DNA of 64,000 nt, taken from positions 25,008,067 to 25,072,066 of the forward strand of contig CM058230.1 in assembly GCA_030180135.1 (NCBI GenBank), given 5' to 3'. Below the pieces are notes generated by a model. It made no database searches and had not been told where the DNA came from. It saw only the letters and a program-made list of their open reading frames with translations. The translations under genes and the position numbers were made by a program. Below are positions 43,316-55,632 of this stretch, one piece after another. Source of the stretch: Orychophragmus violaceus (taxonomy: Eukaryota; Streptophyta; Magnoliopsida; Brassicales; Brassicaceae). Position 1 is the stretch's first letter. The number at the start of each line of letters is the position of its first letter.

Positions 43316-44354
43316 GTAGCTATCATCTCTAGACATTCGGTTATGTATTCTGTTATCTTTTCTTTTTCCTTGCACTTTTCTTTTTGATTTTTAGGGTGCT
43401 ATTATGTTTGAATGGTTGTGCTTGATTTGATACATCAGTCGCTTTGATTTTACTCTGTTTTCAGTGTTTTCAGCTTGCAGGATCGAAAATTTTGATTTAC
43501 CAACGGACTAACCTGATAACTTGCTGACTGATCGAGTTTACGCAGTGCGTCCATTGTGTCGATCGTTACAAAGAAAAATCGCACAGCAACGGTCGATGCA
43601 CCTAGTGCAACGATCGATGCCTGAGCGACAGAGGTAAAAATCCGATACTTCGCTTGACACTACTGGGGACAGTGTGTCTTAAGTGTGGGGGAGGTGCTAC
43701 TAACTCCTTTCTTTCTGTTTTCTTAGAGTCAGTTAAATTTTTCAAAATTGGTTTTATTGAGTCAAAATTGTTTAAGTAAAAAAAAATAATTTTTTGAGAA
43801 GATTACCAGCACTTGCAGGAACTTAAGTAACCATTGGGATGAAACTGCAGATTATCTCTGACTAGTAGAAAACCCAGACATGGATCAACCTACTGAGAAC
43901 ACCCACATTGCTTCAGGTATCAGAGGATCCTTTTACTGACTTCAAACTTAATACTGACTTAATTCTCTCACCTAAGGGCTTGGAATACCTTGAGTCGGAT
44001 TCCTTTGTTAGTTCTGACACAGCCTGTAAACCTGTCCTATTTGGTTCCCTTCTTCCCTTCCATAAAGTAAAAAAAAAAAGATAATAAACTGAGGATGAGT
44101 TAGTAACTCCGAAGTGGTCTCTGAGAGTGGTAGCTACAACTATTACCTCCTGTGCATCCATGGAATGTGTCCAAAGTACACCCCAAAACGGGAAGAACAC
44201 TGATAAAAAAAAAAAGATACCCAATGGGAAAAAATCAGTTGTTAAGGAAGGGAAAAGAGAAGAAAGGGACTAGAGAAAGATAGTATGGTGGTCTAGAGCT
44301 GGCAAGGTAAGAGTCCATGTGCCTTTGATCGATATTCCTTAGGTGAGACCGCAC
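43316..44354 (+). other. Ath-C 3' noncoding region, first part
   Basis: No gene. Two modules at about 43554-43573 (partial) and 43594-43628, and a G-rich polypurine-like tract (AAGTGTGGGGGAGG, 43681-43694). The sequence mirrors window positions 1-720 reversed. Ends at the Cop-2 target duplication TTAAA (44355-44359). Confidence 0.75.
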
Positions 44355-44359
44355 TTAAA

Positions 44360-44999
44360 TGTTGGATCTCCTAGGATCTAGGGTTTGATATATTGAAAAA
44401 CAACCAACCTCGTTCTTACCTTGAACTGGCAGCGGAATGAATTGGTGAACGAGATCAGTGAGCAACGCAGGTGCCTTGCCTCTACCAGATACACACGCAC
44501 ACAAGCTGGAAACGGGATGCTAGTGCCGGATCTATGGGACCTGAGAGTTTCTGGTGTTTCTGCTCTTTCTGTCAAGAAAAAGTTGACCGCTCACGTTTTA
44601 GGTCGAGACCATCAGGTTTTATTCGACCTAAAATACACTTAACGGGCCAGACTTGATTAAGTCATAATTTCGAAAAGCCCTTTCGAAACCCGAACTGTAT
44701 CGACCGACACACATGCTGTGTCGATCGACACAACACCATATTCTCGATAATAATGTGTATCCAATACACATTAACATGATCATTACCATAATGATCATTC
44801 CCATGTCTTAGCTTCCAGTTTGCTTAGGTGTGTGACCCTATAGGATCATATAATACTGGCAGTAAGTCTACAACTTACAGATTGCAAGAGGCTTCTAGCA
44901 AAACATTGCAACCGCCCAATATTATACGAATGTCTGATCTCGACACACAACTATCATTAGGAGTGAGTACAAGTGTGATTTCAGGACACTATCCCAAAA
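44360..44999 (-). repeat. Cop-2 3' LTR
   Basis: 640 bp. The minus-strand start should read TGTTGGG; one base is changed (44998). The polypurine tract AAGTGGGAGAT lies at 45000-45010. One module is at about 44697-44731. Confidence 0.92.
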
Positions 45000-45830
45000 A
45001 TCTCCCACTTGTACTGGAATCATCAATTCCTATAATCCTTTTGTCTCTATATCTCGATTTGGCATAAGGCAAGATTGGTGTCATCCTTATTAAGCCAACA
45101 TCGTGTTTATCGAACTCCTGATCTCATACTGAACATTACAAACAACTGAACTACAGTTCGTTTGAGTGCGGCCACACATTTTTCTCAGTATTAAATCTTC
45201 GATAGGCCCTGAGATATTTATCTCCCGTTATTCAGGAGGGACAAATCCCATCTTGTTCCATCCCTATTTCAACGCACATTTCATGATATACTTGAACAGT
45301 GCCGTTATAGTCGCCAGTTACGGGTCGACGTTTGACAAAGTCAAAGTGTACCAATTCATATGCAAGAAAACATGATGATCTCAGGTCTGAGGACTATACT
45401 CAATAGTAGTAATGAGAACCTCTTATGACACAGATATAACTATCTTGTAGACTTCTCATCAGCGGGTCATGTCCGATCATATGTTCACCAACATATATCT
45501 ATGTGACTGACTGCGATAATCATATCATTGGCTCCATGAAACTTAGCCAACAGTCACCTCACAATCTAGTCTCTCGCGGTTGCCATTGTCCCATTTTGAC
45601 AACCTCTACTAGGGACAAAACATAATTTATGTCATCTATGACTTATAGGGTTTCATGATCAAGTCCTCAACTTGATGACCTATAATATGACATAAACTTA
45701 TTTTGGGACCATTATTTAGATCACAATAAATTATGCTAAAATCAAATTTCATTAAACATATCCAAAAGAATGTTTACAAGAGCATCTTATTATAACTAAA
45801 ATAAAACTAAAACTCCCACCAGAATCAAGA
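45000..45830 (-). other. Cop-2 polypurine tract and 3' noncoding region
   Basis: About 820 bp after the RNase H stop with no coding potential, yet recognisably conserved with Cop-1 24156-24989. Confidence 0.75.
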
Positions 45831-48312
45831 TTACATCTTAATATCTCTAATGCCTACAGCAGTCGTATGACTTTCATGCTTAGGCCATGGGAGTGACTTA
45901 GTCAGAGGATCAGCGACATTCTCGTCCGTCAGAACTCGGCTGATCTTCACATCACCTCTATTGACGATATCACGAATCAGGTGATATCTCCTATCTACGT
46001 GTTTGGACTTCTGGTGTGACCTGGGTTTTTTCGCCTGAGCAATGGCTCCGTTGTTGTCACAAAACAAAGCCACTGGCTCCAAGATACTCGAAACCACACC
46101 AAGTTCAGTCATGAACTTCTTGATCCAAACAGCTTCCTTTGCCGCTTCTGAAGCAGAAACATACTCAGCTTCCGTCGTGGAATCAACTACGGTATTCTGC
46201 TTAGAGCTCTTCCAGCTCACTGCACCGCCATTTAGACAGAAGACATATCCAGATTGTGATCGGAAATCGTCTATGTCCGTCTGAAAACTCGCATCGGTGA
46301 ATCCATTCACCACAAGTTCTTCACTTCCTCCATACACCAGGAATTTATCCTTAGTATGTCTCAAATACTTAAGAATATTCTTGACAGCTGTCCAGTGAAC
46401 TTCACCTGGATCAGATTGGTATCTACTCGTCATGCTTAACCCGTAAGCTACATCTGGACGAGTGCAGAGCATGGCATACATAATAGATCCTATTGCAAAA
46501 GCATAAGGAATCCTATTCATGCGCTCCCGCTCAGCATGTGTCATCGGACACTGCTTCTTGCTGAGACTAATGCCATGAGACATCGGTATGAAACCCTTCT
46601 TGGAATCATGCATCCTGAATCTGTGCAACACCTTATCAATATAAGTGTCCTGGCACAATCCAATCAGCATGTTCACTCTATCTCCGTAGATTCTGATTCC
46701 AAGAATGTATGCGGCTTCTCCCATGTCTTTCATGGAAAAAAAAACTTCCGAGCCAAGTCTTAACAGACTGAAGCAACGGAACGTCATTACCGAGGAGGAG
46801 TATGTCATCGACATACAGTACAAAAAACGCAATTCTGCTCCCACTAGTCTTCTTGTATACACATGGTTCTTCCTCGTTCTTGATGAAACCAAATTGCTTT
46901 ATTGTTTCATCAAAACGAAGATTCCAACTCCGTGATGCTTGCTTCAATCCATAAATGGATTTATGAAGCTTGCATACCTTCTCAGCGTTCTTAGGATCAA
47001 CAAAACCTTCAGGCTGTGTCATATAGACATCCTCTTCCAGAATACCATTCAGGAATGCGGTTTTGACATCCATTTGCCAAATCTCATAGTCATAATGAGC
47101 GGCAATTGCTAGAAGAATCCGAATGGATTTAAGCATAGCGACTGGGGAATAGGTTTCATCATAGTCAATACCATGAATTTGCTTGAAACCTTTAGCCACC
47201 AACCTCGCTTTGTAAATTTGTACATTGCCATCCACGTCAATCTTCTTCTTCAAGATCCATTTACACTCAATGGCTTTTGCACCATTAGGTAAATCGACCA
47301 AGGACCATACTTGGATTTCTGACATGGATCCCATTTCGGATTTAGAGGCTCCAAGCCACTTTTCGGAGTCCGGGCCCATCATTGCTTCCGCGAAGGTCGC
47401 CGGTTCGTCACTATCAATGATCATCAGATCATTGGAATTGGTCACGAGAAATCCATAGTATCTCTCGGATTCGTGACGGATCCTTCCGGATCTGCGAACT
47501 TCAGGCTCCACAGGCGCCGGTTCCACAGAAATTTGTGGATCCAACTGCTGCTCTTCCTCAGCAGGTTGAGCAGTCTCCTGTGCATCTCGAATTTCTTCAA
47601 GATTTACTTTACTCCCACTGTTTTTCTTAGAGAGAAACTCCCTCTCAAGAAAAGAACAGTCCCGAGCAACAAATACTTTGTTCTCAGATTGGTTGTAAAA
47701 GTAGTATGCCTTGGTTTCCGTAGGATAACCAACGAAGTAGCATTTGTCTGATTTGGGTGCGACCTTGTCAGAGATTAAACGTTTGACATAAGCCTCACAA
47801 CCCCAAATCTTCAGGAAAGACAGACTAGGAATGTTCCCAGTCCACAATTCATGTGGTGTCTTTTCCACTGATTTAGATTGCACCCTGTTTAGTGTAAACG
47901 CAGACGTTTCTAGAGCGTATCCCCAAAAGGATAATGGAAGATTTGAATGACTCATCATAGACCGAACCATATCCAATAAGGTTCGATTCCTCCTCTCTGA
48001 CACTCCATTCCATTGGGGTGTTCCAGGAGGAGTGAGTTGTGAAATAATTCCACACTCGCTCAGATAGTCGCTGAACTCTTGACTCAAGTATTCTCCTCCG
48101 TGATCCGATCGCAGAACTTTGATACTTTTGCCAAGTTGGTTATGTACTTCATTCTTGAATTCCTTGAATCTATCAAAGGATTCTGACTTGTGTCTCATCA
48201 AATAGACATAGCCATACCTACTGAAATCATCAGTGAAGGTAATGAAGTACTTGTAATTTCCTCTGGCAACAGTACTCATTGGCCCACATACATCAGTATG
48301 AACAAGGCCCAA
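45831..48312 (-). pseudogene. Cop-2 pol: integrase, reverse transcriptase, RNase H
   Basis: The first frame (48312-46678, 544 codons) holds the integrase core (HTDVCGPMS, FTDDFSRYGYVYLM, and NGVSERRNRTLLDMVRSM with the catalytic Glu) and reverse transcriptase (IECKWILKKKIDVDGNV, QMDVKTAFLNG, FFVLYVDDILLL). The second frame (46892-45831) continues with YILGIRIYGDR, the TRPDVAYGLS block, RNase H (GFTDASFQTD, STTEAEYVSASEAAKEAVW) and the terminal ADPLTKSLP. The switch occurs at a homopolymer run at 46736-46744. Another shift at about 48310 separates it from the gag-protease frame. Catalytic motifs are intact, so the copy looks recently inactivated, unless the homopolymer shift is a sequencing error. 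Confidence 0.9.
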
Positions 48313-49795
48313 TAATCACTGGCCCTTTCATTTGGTTTGTTGAAAGGGGCTCTAGCCATTTTTCCCATCAAACAAGATTCGTATTTCTCACATGATTCAA
48401 AATCAAATGAGCCCAGAAGCCCATTTCGATGGAGCCTTTGGATGCGTTTCTCATTGATATGGCCCAAACGACAATGCCATAAGAAAGTCGGGTTTTTGTC
48501 ATTGGACTTAAACCGCTTTGTATTTATGTTAAAGACAGGCATTTCTTGGTTTAAAACATATAACCCATTTTCTAATGGGGCGCTACCATAATACGTACCA
48601 TCACGATTAAAAGAACAAACTTTATTCTTAACAGCAAAATCAAAACCTTCCAAATCCAAAACGGAAACTAAAATTATGTTTCTGCTAATCGCAGGTACAA
48701 AGTAGCAATTATTCAAAGCTAAAACCATGCCCGAAGGTAAAGACAAATCGTAGGTACCTACGGCCAGTGCAGCAACCTTAGCTCCATTCCCGACCCATAG
48801 CTCCACTTGTCCTTTCTCCAGCGTTCTACTGTTTCTTAGTGCCTGCACATCAGTACAAATATGAGCACCGCAGCCGGTATCCAATACCCACGAAGTAGAA
48901 CTAGAAGACATAACATTAAGTTCGATAACATAAATACCTGAGTCAGACGCCTCATACGTCTTCTTCAGCTTCTTGTAATCTTCCATGAACTTCTTGCAGT
49001 CTCTCTTCCAATGCCCCAATTGCTTGCAGTAGTTGCACTTATCCTCAGGAGAAGGCCCGGATTTGGGCTTCGGCTTGGGCTTGTCCTGACTCTCAGTCTG
49101 GACAACTTGGGCCTTTCCCTTATCCTTCTTAGGTTTCTTAAAACTTTTACCCCCTTGTACCATCAGTACACTGGGAGTTGCCTTCTTGAGATTCGGCTCT
49201 GCTGTCTTCGGCATGCCGTGCAACTCAGTCAATGTCTTAGTCATGTTTTGCATGTTGTAGTTCATGATGAACTGATCAAAACACGAAGGCAAAGATGGCA
49301 GAATCATGTCAGTGGCTAGCTCCTGGCTAATGGCACAGTCCAGTTTCCCCAGGTTATCAATGTAACCCATCATTTTAAGGACATGAGGACTTACTGGACT
49401 GTCCTTAGCCAACTTGCAATCCATGAGAGATTTAACCATCTGGTATCTCTCTGTGCGAGCTTGCTCCTGAAACAAAGCTTTCAGACTGTTAATCATCTCA
49501 ATGGGTGACATCACGTTCTCATATTGCTTCTGCAGCTCAGAGTTCATAGTCACCAGCATTAGACAATTAACGTCTTTGACATCAGCTGAATGCTTACCCA
49601 AGCATTCTTTTCTGTCTGCGGGGCATTGGAACGTGGCCTCTCGGGGAGAACTCTTTCAAGGACATATTCCTTGTTCTCCTGCCTGAGAACTATTCTCAGG
49701 TTCCGATACCATTCCAAGAAATTAGATCCATTTAACTTGTCCTTCTCAAGGACGGATCTTAGTGAGAAAGTGTTGATGTGAGTTGAGACAGACAT
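48276..49795 (-). pseudogene. Cop-2 gag-protease and pre-integrase region
   Basis: Starts at the ATG at 49795 (MSVSTHINTFSLRSVLEKDK). A 1-nt deletion near 49602 shifts frame; the rest (to 48276) is open for about 440 codons. Features in order: copia gag (QELATDMILPSLPSCFDQF), zinc knuckle CNYCKQLGHWKRDC, aspartic protease WVLDTGCGAHIC, and the pre-integrase HHCC region (LWHCRLGHINEKRIQRL then CLMGKMARAPF). The frame ends by a shift just before the integrase core. Cop-1 gag has the unshifted version. Confidence 0.9.
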
Positions 49796-51056
49796 AGCTG
49801 TAATTAAAAGAGGTAGAGGTTTTAGTTATAATGCTCAAGGAAATGAGAATTCTTATCTAATAAGAAAAACTTGCATTGTATTCAAAACTATGTTTCCTCA
49901 GATGAATACAATGAACCAAGATCCATACTTCACCAAAATCTGAGTGGGCGAATCGCCATCACCCAAACTTTAGTTATCTAGGTAAGAAAATCATTGCTAA
50001 TTGTACCCAGTACAACTCTTGGTCGTAGATGAGACAAACTATGTCTAATCTACTCTGATGTCTCTGGGCCCAGAACTTCTGATAGCCTAGTCAAGTAAAA
50101 TCAATCTCTTCTATCTTGTGATCACTGACAGTCGCACTGCAAGTCTATCAATGACCACCTGCCTTAGTCATGTTGATGTGGATACCAAGGACTCCAGGAC
50201 TATCCAACAAACGACACGAGTTTTGACAGTAGACAAGATCGGGCAATACATCAAGATCACTTGATATTTTGTTGAGGAAAAGAATTATTTAATCTTGATG
50301 TATATCCAATATACATTCAAGAAGTTATTAATTTAATTAAAACATTCAGTTTTATTAATTTTAGGTTCATCTAGAACTTTAGGATTAAATTTGGTCTGGT
50401 TATACGCAAATTTATGGTCCAACCAGTAATTCTGCGAATGGTGTGTCGATCGATGCCAACCATTGGCATCGGTCGACACAACCCAATTTAAACCGGTCTT
50501 CGATAACCGGTCAAACCGGATCGAATTTCCTTAATCGATTCAATCTAATTGAACTGGTTCGGTTTAACGGTCCATGTCGATCGTCACACAACTCTGTGTC
50601 GATCGACATTACCAAACCAGAACCAATTGGTTAATTAAAATTAACCGAGCAAGATAACCGGTTCAATCCAATTGAACCGATCTATCTAACCGCATTGCCT
50701 GTGTCGACCGACAAACCCAGTGTATCGATCGACACAGCAGGAATACGGGTACTCGATCTCAGATCGAAACCCTAAAATTATTTACGAGTTTTCGCTCCGT
50801 GTCGACCGACACACACTTTGTGTCGATCGACACTCTGCGATAAACCCTAAAAAATTTAAGCGTTATTTCGCGGCGTGTCGACCGACACACGCTTAGTGTC
50901 GATCGACACAGTGCGTTTTTAACAGTTCATCGTTTTTCAACAGGCACATAATCCGAGATTAATACTTTGAAAAAACCATTTAGCAAGCAATATTCAATTC
51001 AACAACATCAGTTTTCGAATTAATTGCATCAGATTCAATAGTCTAAACCCTAACAC
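49796..51056 (-). other. Cop-2 leader with an array of five paired-palindrome modules
   Basis: Noncoding sequence between primer site and gag. Modules at about 50439-50475, 50573-50609, 50700-50734, 50799-50833 and 50874-50908; start-to-start spacing is 21-23 bp inside each. Several are followed by GCGATAAACCC or GCGTTTTT. Confidence 0.8.
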
Positions 51057-51068
51057 GCTCTGATACCA
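51057..51068 (-). other. Cop-2 primer-binding site, initiator tRNA-Met
   Basis: Minus strand TGGTATCAGAGC, one base inside the LTR at 51070. Confidence 0.93.
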
Positions 51069-51069
51069 C

Positions 51070-51732
51070 TGTTGGATCTCCTAGGATCTAGGGTTTGATA
51101 TATTGAAAAACAACCAACCTCGTTCTTACCTTGAACTGGAAGCGGAATGAATTGGTGAACGAGATCAGTGAGCAACGCAGGTGCCTTGCCTCTACCAGAT
51201 ACACACGCACACAAGCTGGAAACGGGATGCTAGTGCCGGATCTATGGGACCTGAGAGTTTCTGGTGTTTCTGCTCTTTCTGTCAAGAAAAAGTCGACCGC
51301 TCACTTTTTAGGTCGAGACCATCAGGTTTTATTCGACCTAAAATACACTTAACGGGCCAGACTTGATTAAGTCATAATTTCAAAAAGCCCTTTCGAAACC
51401 CGAACTGTGTCGACCGACACACATGCTGTGTCGATCGACACAACACCATATTCTCGATAATACTGGCAGTTTCCAGTTTCTTATGTGTGTTTCCAGACCT
51501 AAGCAGTTTCCAGACTTGATTAAGTCATCATTCCCATGTCTTAGCTTCCAGTTTGCTTAGGTGTGTGACCCTATAGGATCATATAATACTGGCAGTAAGT
51601 CTACAACTTACAGATTGCAAGAGGCTTCTAGCAAAACATTGCAACCGCCCAGTATTATACGAATGTCTGATCTCGACACACAACTATCATCAGGAGTGAG
51701 TACAAGTGTGATTTCAGGACACTATCCCAACA
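51070..51732 (-). repeat. Cop-2 5' LTR
   Basis: 663 bp with intact TGTTGGG...CCAACA termini. A patch at about 51464-51529 is replaced relative to the 3' LTR. Module at about 51407-51441. Confidence 0.92.
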
Positions 51733-51995
51733 TTAAATACTTGCAGAAGTCAGTAGGGAGAATTTGAATGCGTGAATGTGATTGTGGAGTTTACTTAGGA
51801 CAGTTGCTAAGTGTGGGGGAAGTATATGTTGGTCTTGATGTCTGCAGGTTGATTCTTTCATGTGGTTTACTAAGGGGAAGCTGAATGTTGCTGCTTCTAG
51901 GATGAAAAGAGTTTCTGGAGAGTTTTCAAACCTCTTCACTACATTCTAGTTCTCTGTTTTCCTTGAGGGCAAGCAAAGGCTAAGTGTGGGGGAGT
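51733..51995 (+). other. Ath-C 3' noncoding region, second part, with polypurine tracts
   Basis: Continues Ath-C after the TTAAA duplication. Two tracts, AAGTGTGGGGGAAG (51809-51822) and AAGTGTGGGGGAG (51982-51994); the second abuts the 3' LTR and is the expected plus-strand primer. Confidence 0.8.
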
Positions 51996-53191
51996 GGATA
52001 TATCATGGTTTTTACCGGTTTTATGCCATGATATAAGTGTGTTTTAGAGTCTTTTTGTGTTTCTTTAGAGTCTATTACAGGTATAATCAGGTTTGGAGTA
52101 GAATTGGAGATATTGGAGCATTTTGGGGATTTTTGGAGTGTTTGGCCGAGAGATTGAGATAACTGTCCAGAAAACAGGATTGCATCGATCGACACACGAT
52201 TGTGCATCGATCGACACACTAGCGAGATGGGCCGAACTCGACGGTTTAATGAAGAGTGAAGATATTACACTTTGACCCAGAAGTTTCCAGTATTTACAAA
52301 GAAGCCCCAGCCGAGATTTAGCCTATATAATTAGGATTTTGGTGTTTTATTTACTAACGCTATCATAATTAAGAGCAGAGAGTTTTTAGAGCTTTTGGGG
52401 CGGATCTGATCCTGTACTTCACCTTATTTTGGAGAAGATTTCGAACCCCTTTATTTATTTAATCTCTTTTATGCAATCTATTAATTCATTGATTATGTTT
52501 ACATCTTCCATGTCTGAGTAGATTCATAGTTAGGTTTAGGGTTTCTCATTAAGGATTTCATGACTTGCTAGACTTGTTTAAATCAGTTAAGGATTCACAT
52601 GAATACAATGTACTTCGATCTAAATTGTGTTTAATGCTAGTTCTAACCTGATCAATTAGAATCTAGATCTTAGGTTGCTAAATACGACACGAAAGTGTGG
52701 TTTAGAATCTGAACTATTTAGGTTGAGCAATTAAATTACTCGCAAAGGAATTTGATTTAGTTTAATTGTGAACATATCCAACTTGAAATTAATGATGGTT
52801 TAATCTGTTAGTAATTGCAAAGGAATTTGGATTGCTGCACTTAGACTTAGAGAATTCTCGCAAAGGAATTTGGTTAATTCTATATCCGTGATTTGAGTTC
52901 TAGAACTGTGCTTAATTAGATCATGACTGATTGATTTTTCTGCTTATCTGATTTCCTGAGAACGCCCTAGACTTAGCGCCTTTAATTAACTGCTTTCACC
53001 ACCGATAATCTTGCTACTTGTTTAATTTCTCGCACTGCTATTTAGTTTACTTCACATTGCTTTCTTCTTAGTTTAAATCTCTACAATTCTTAATCTATCG
53101 AAACCGGAGTCTATGTGGATTCGATATTTTATATACTACGATTGCATAACTGTGCACTTGCAGTAGAATAGGATTAATTCTTGACCTATCA
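51996..53191 (+). repeat. Ath-C 3' LTR
   Basis: About 1,196 bp ending TTGACCTATCA. The first bases read GGATATATCATGG, a small change from TGATATATCATGG. Module at about 52185-52220. Confidence 0.92.
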
Positions 53192-53196
53192 GCAAC

Positions 53197-54143
53197 CCAC
53201 TAGGTCAGTCTGTACATATTCTTTTTGGTGTTTTTATTAGGATTTTACTTGGATTTTTTGTTTTTGGTGTTTTTAGTCTACAGATATGAGTCTCTGGAAA
53301 ATTGTCTTGCGTCGATCGACACGGTCATGTGTGTCGATCGATGCAGTTGTGTAATGGTTGAACTAGCGGGAGAAAACCAAACCGCGGGGGATAAATTGAT
53401 TTATGTTGGTTCAATTGCGGTTCATCCAGAGGAGAGAATCAAACCGCGAGGAAGGAGTCACGATGTGTGTCGATCGTTGCGGTCTTGTGCAACGATCGAC
53501 GCACCTGTTTTAATCATAAATTAAAGGTAAGAGTTCTAAACCGAAAATTCGATTGGTTTGACCAATCGCGATTTGCGTCGATCGGCACATCTTGTGAATC
53601 GATCGACGCACGCACGCGCAAAGTAAGTGCCTTTAACCTTTCTTCTTTCTTCTTCTTCCTCATTTCATCCTCTCGCCGAACCCGAAAAGATAATCACCCC
53701 AACCCTAGATTTCTCATTTCTTGACCGATTTTGGTGATTCAAAAGCCTAATCTACTCGATTTTCATCCCTCTTTCATGTTCTATTACCCATTTCAACCGA
53801 TTTTGAGGTATGTGTTCCGAATCTCCACGTTTTTAGTTTCGGCCCTAAGGTAAATTTTTTTGAAATTAGTCACGATTTTGATTGTTTGATGGTGTATTGA
53901 TTCTTGTTGCCTTAGTACTTTCATGGACATATTTCACAATTTTTCAGAGAATTTTTGATTCGATGAAGAACACTTGCGATTCTCTGATTTAGGGAAAATT
54001 TAGGACGAATTATAAGTAATTGACACTGGTTTTGCTACTGATGATGGTTGAATGAGTTGATAGATACTGATATGGTTGCATTTGTTGATCTTAGAGCTTT
54101 GGTTTAAATCGCAAGTTTGCTTCTATTGTGTCTTTGATCGTAG
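53197..54143 (+). other. Ath-D spacer before ORF1
   Basis: Resumes the Ath-D spacer after the GCAAC duplication. Modules at about 53312-53347, 53478-53513 and 53573-53607. Ends in a T-rich stretch and TAG directly before the ORF1 ATG, like a splice acceptor. No gene. Confidence 0.75.
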
Positions 54144-55632
54144 ATGGCTCCACGAAAGAGAAGGAACGTGCCTGACACTACATACATACCAGCTACATAG
54201 TACACACGCGCTTCCTCGCCTCTCATACTCGCATTCTTGGATCTATACATGCTCCTTGGCCAAAGCCAGAGAAGGATCACATTCCTATGCTCTGAGAGTG
54301 GGCTAATGGTCCTAAGGTGGAAGTAGTGAGTGCGGACTGCACTGAGCGAGAGATCTCTAAGGTTTGGGATGAGTATGATATGTTGTTTTACAACGCTTGG
54401 CATGGTATGATCATCAAACCTACACGGTTTGCAGACTATAAGACTTGTCAGATGTTGAGCATTACTGCAGATGTTCAGAGGCTGGTTCAGCAGATATACT
54501 TGGGTACTATGCCTATGCGGAGCTATGATCTTTATCCGGACTTGGTCAGACAGCTGTTGTCGACCTGCAGAGTGTACTATGCTGATCCGCTGCGCAAGAG
54601 AGCTAATGAGGGCTGCTTTACCTTCATGTGTTTGGGTATCAGGTAAAAACTTTCGATTCTTGACCTTTGCCACATCTACGGGTTCAGTTTGGAGCCCATT
54701 TGCTGCAATCTCATTCCTGAATGGGATGATCAGAGCATTTAGTTCTTCTGGTGTCACTTTGGGACCAACCGATACAATTCACGGAAATCCAACCAGATAC
54801 AGATACGACATCCGGTTACGCGGTATGTTGTACGCCTTTTGAGTCACACTCTGCTGTGTAAGAATGAAGTAAACAAGATAAGGAGGCAAGAGCTGATGTT
54901 GCTTTACACCTGTTTGAGTTCTTTATTCGAGGAGACAGCTTTGAAGGATCCATCGCCACATCTTAACATGGGGGCGGTTTTTGCTGAACATCTTTTCACC
55001 TTGAAGAAGAAGGCCTTCTCAGGTAAGAATGTTGAGACTGTGGCAAGTCTACTTACTATGATCTTTCAGCACTTCAGGATTCCTATTGCTGGAAGAGAGT
55101 GTTTGACGAAGAGATTTTGGATGGATAATACTCACTTAAGGAGAACGACTTGGATGAAGAAAGACAACCTTTGAATCTTTCATGATACAGATTCTAGAGA
55201 GTGGTGCGTGCAGCTTCCTTTACCAGAGCTCATGAAGATTGATACGCTGCTAACCTTGGCTTTTGAGCCTGACAAGAACCTTCTGTGAAGGGTTCCTACA
55301 ATTGCAAACCCTCTTGAACCGTCTTCTTCTGCTGCTGGACCTTCATCTGCGCATGGAGCCTCCACATCTTCTGCTGCTGAGTTTGTTCCTATTCCATATC
55401 CGGACCCACCGATAGACCCTGCTCTGATGCCTAGAGGAGAATTCCAAAGGTTGGTGAATGACAGGTTGAAGGGTATTTGGGAGTTCATGAACAGATGTAC
55501 CTGCAGAAGACAGCCTCGAGTACATGTACCTACACCTGCGCAGAGGCGCATACGATCTCCCACACCCGAGACCAGTGGTTCTGACCCTTATGATGGTATT
55601 GACGATGAGACTTCTGAGAGCGAGGAGATTTG
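54144..55632 (+). pseudogene. ATHILA ORF1 pseudogene of Ath-D
   Basis: Starts MAPRKRRNVPDTTYIPAT and then hits a stop. Main pieces: 54317-54646 (LFYNAWHGMIIKPTRFADYK, GTMPMRSYDLYPDLVRQLL), a shifted piece covering DLCHIYGF-type sequence, 54839-55174 (NMGAVFAEHLFTLKKKAF, VASLLTMIFQHFRIP) and 55427-55632 (LKGIWEFMNRCTCRRQPR and an acidic end). Several frameshifts and stops break it. It covers the whole length of Ath-A ORF1, so it is a decayed full copy. Confidence 0.88.

Larger units (their letters stand above)
44360..51732 (-). mobile_element. Cop-2, Ty1/copia element, nearly complete
   Basis: LTRs 44360-44999 and 51070-51732 with target duplication TTAAA (44355-44359 and 51733-51737). Minus-strand order: 5' LTR, initiator-Met primer site, 1.2 kb leader with five modules, gag-protease, integrase, reverse transcriptase, RNase H, 0.8 kb 3' noncoding region, polypurine tract, 3' LTR. 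All domains are present, but three single-base frameshifts break the polyprotein. It is related to, but distinct from, Cop-1. Confidence 0.93.
41732..53191 (+). mobile_element. Ath-C, Athila deletion derivative carrying Cop-2
   Basis: Complete at both ends: LTRs 41732-42914 and 51996-53191, flanked by the duplication GCAAC (41727-41731 and 53192-53196). Without Cop-2 the internal region is only about 1.7 kb: primer site, then directly the last part of ORF1, then the 3' noncoding region with polypurine tracts. Gag, protease and pol are absent. The two LTRs look nearly identical by eye, so insertion was recent. Removing it restores the Ath-D spacer motif. Confidence 0.93.

Noticed and set aside
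44421..44656. Short frames repeated at 44421-44656 and 51131-51366
   Set aside because: They are the same LTR sequence in both Cop-2 LTRs, with no family match and no start context.
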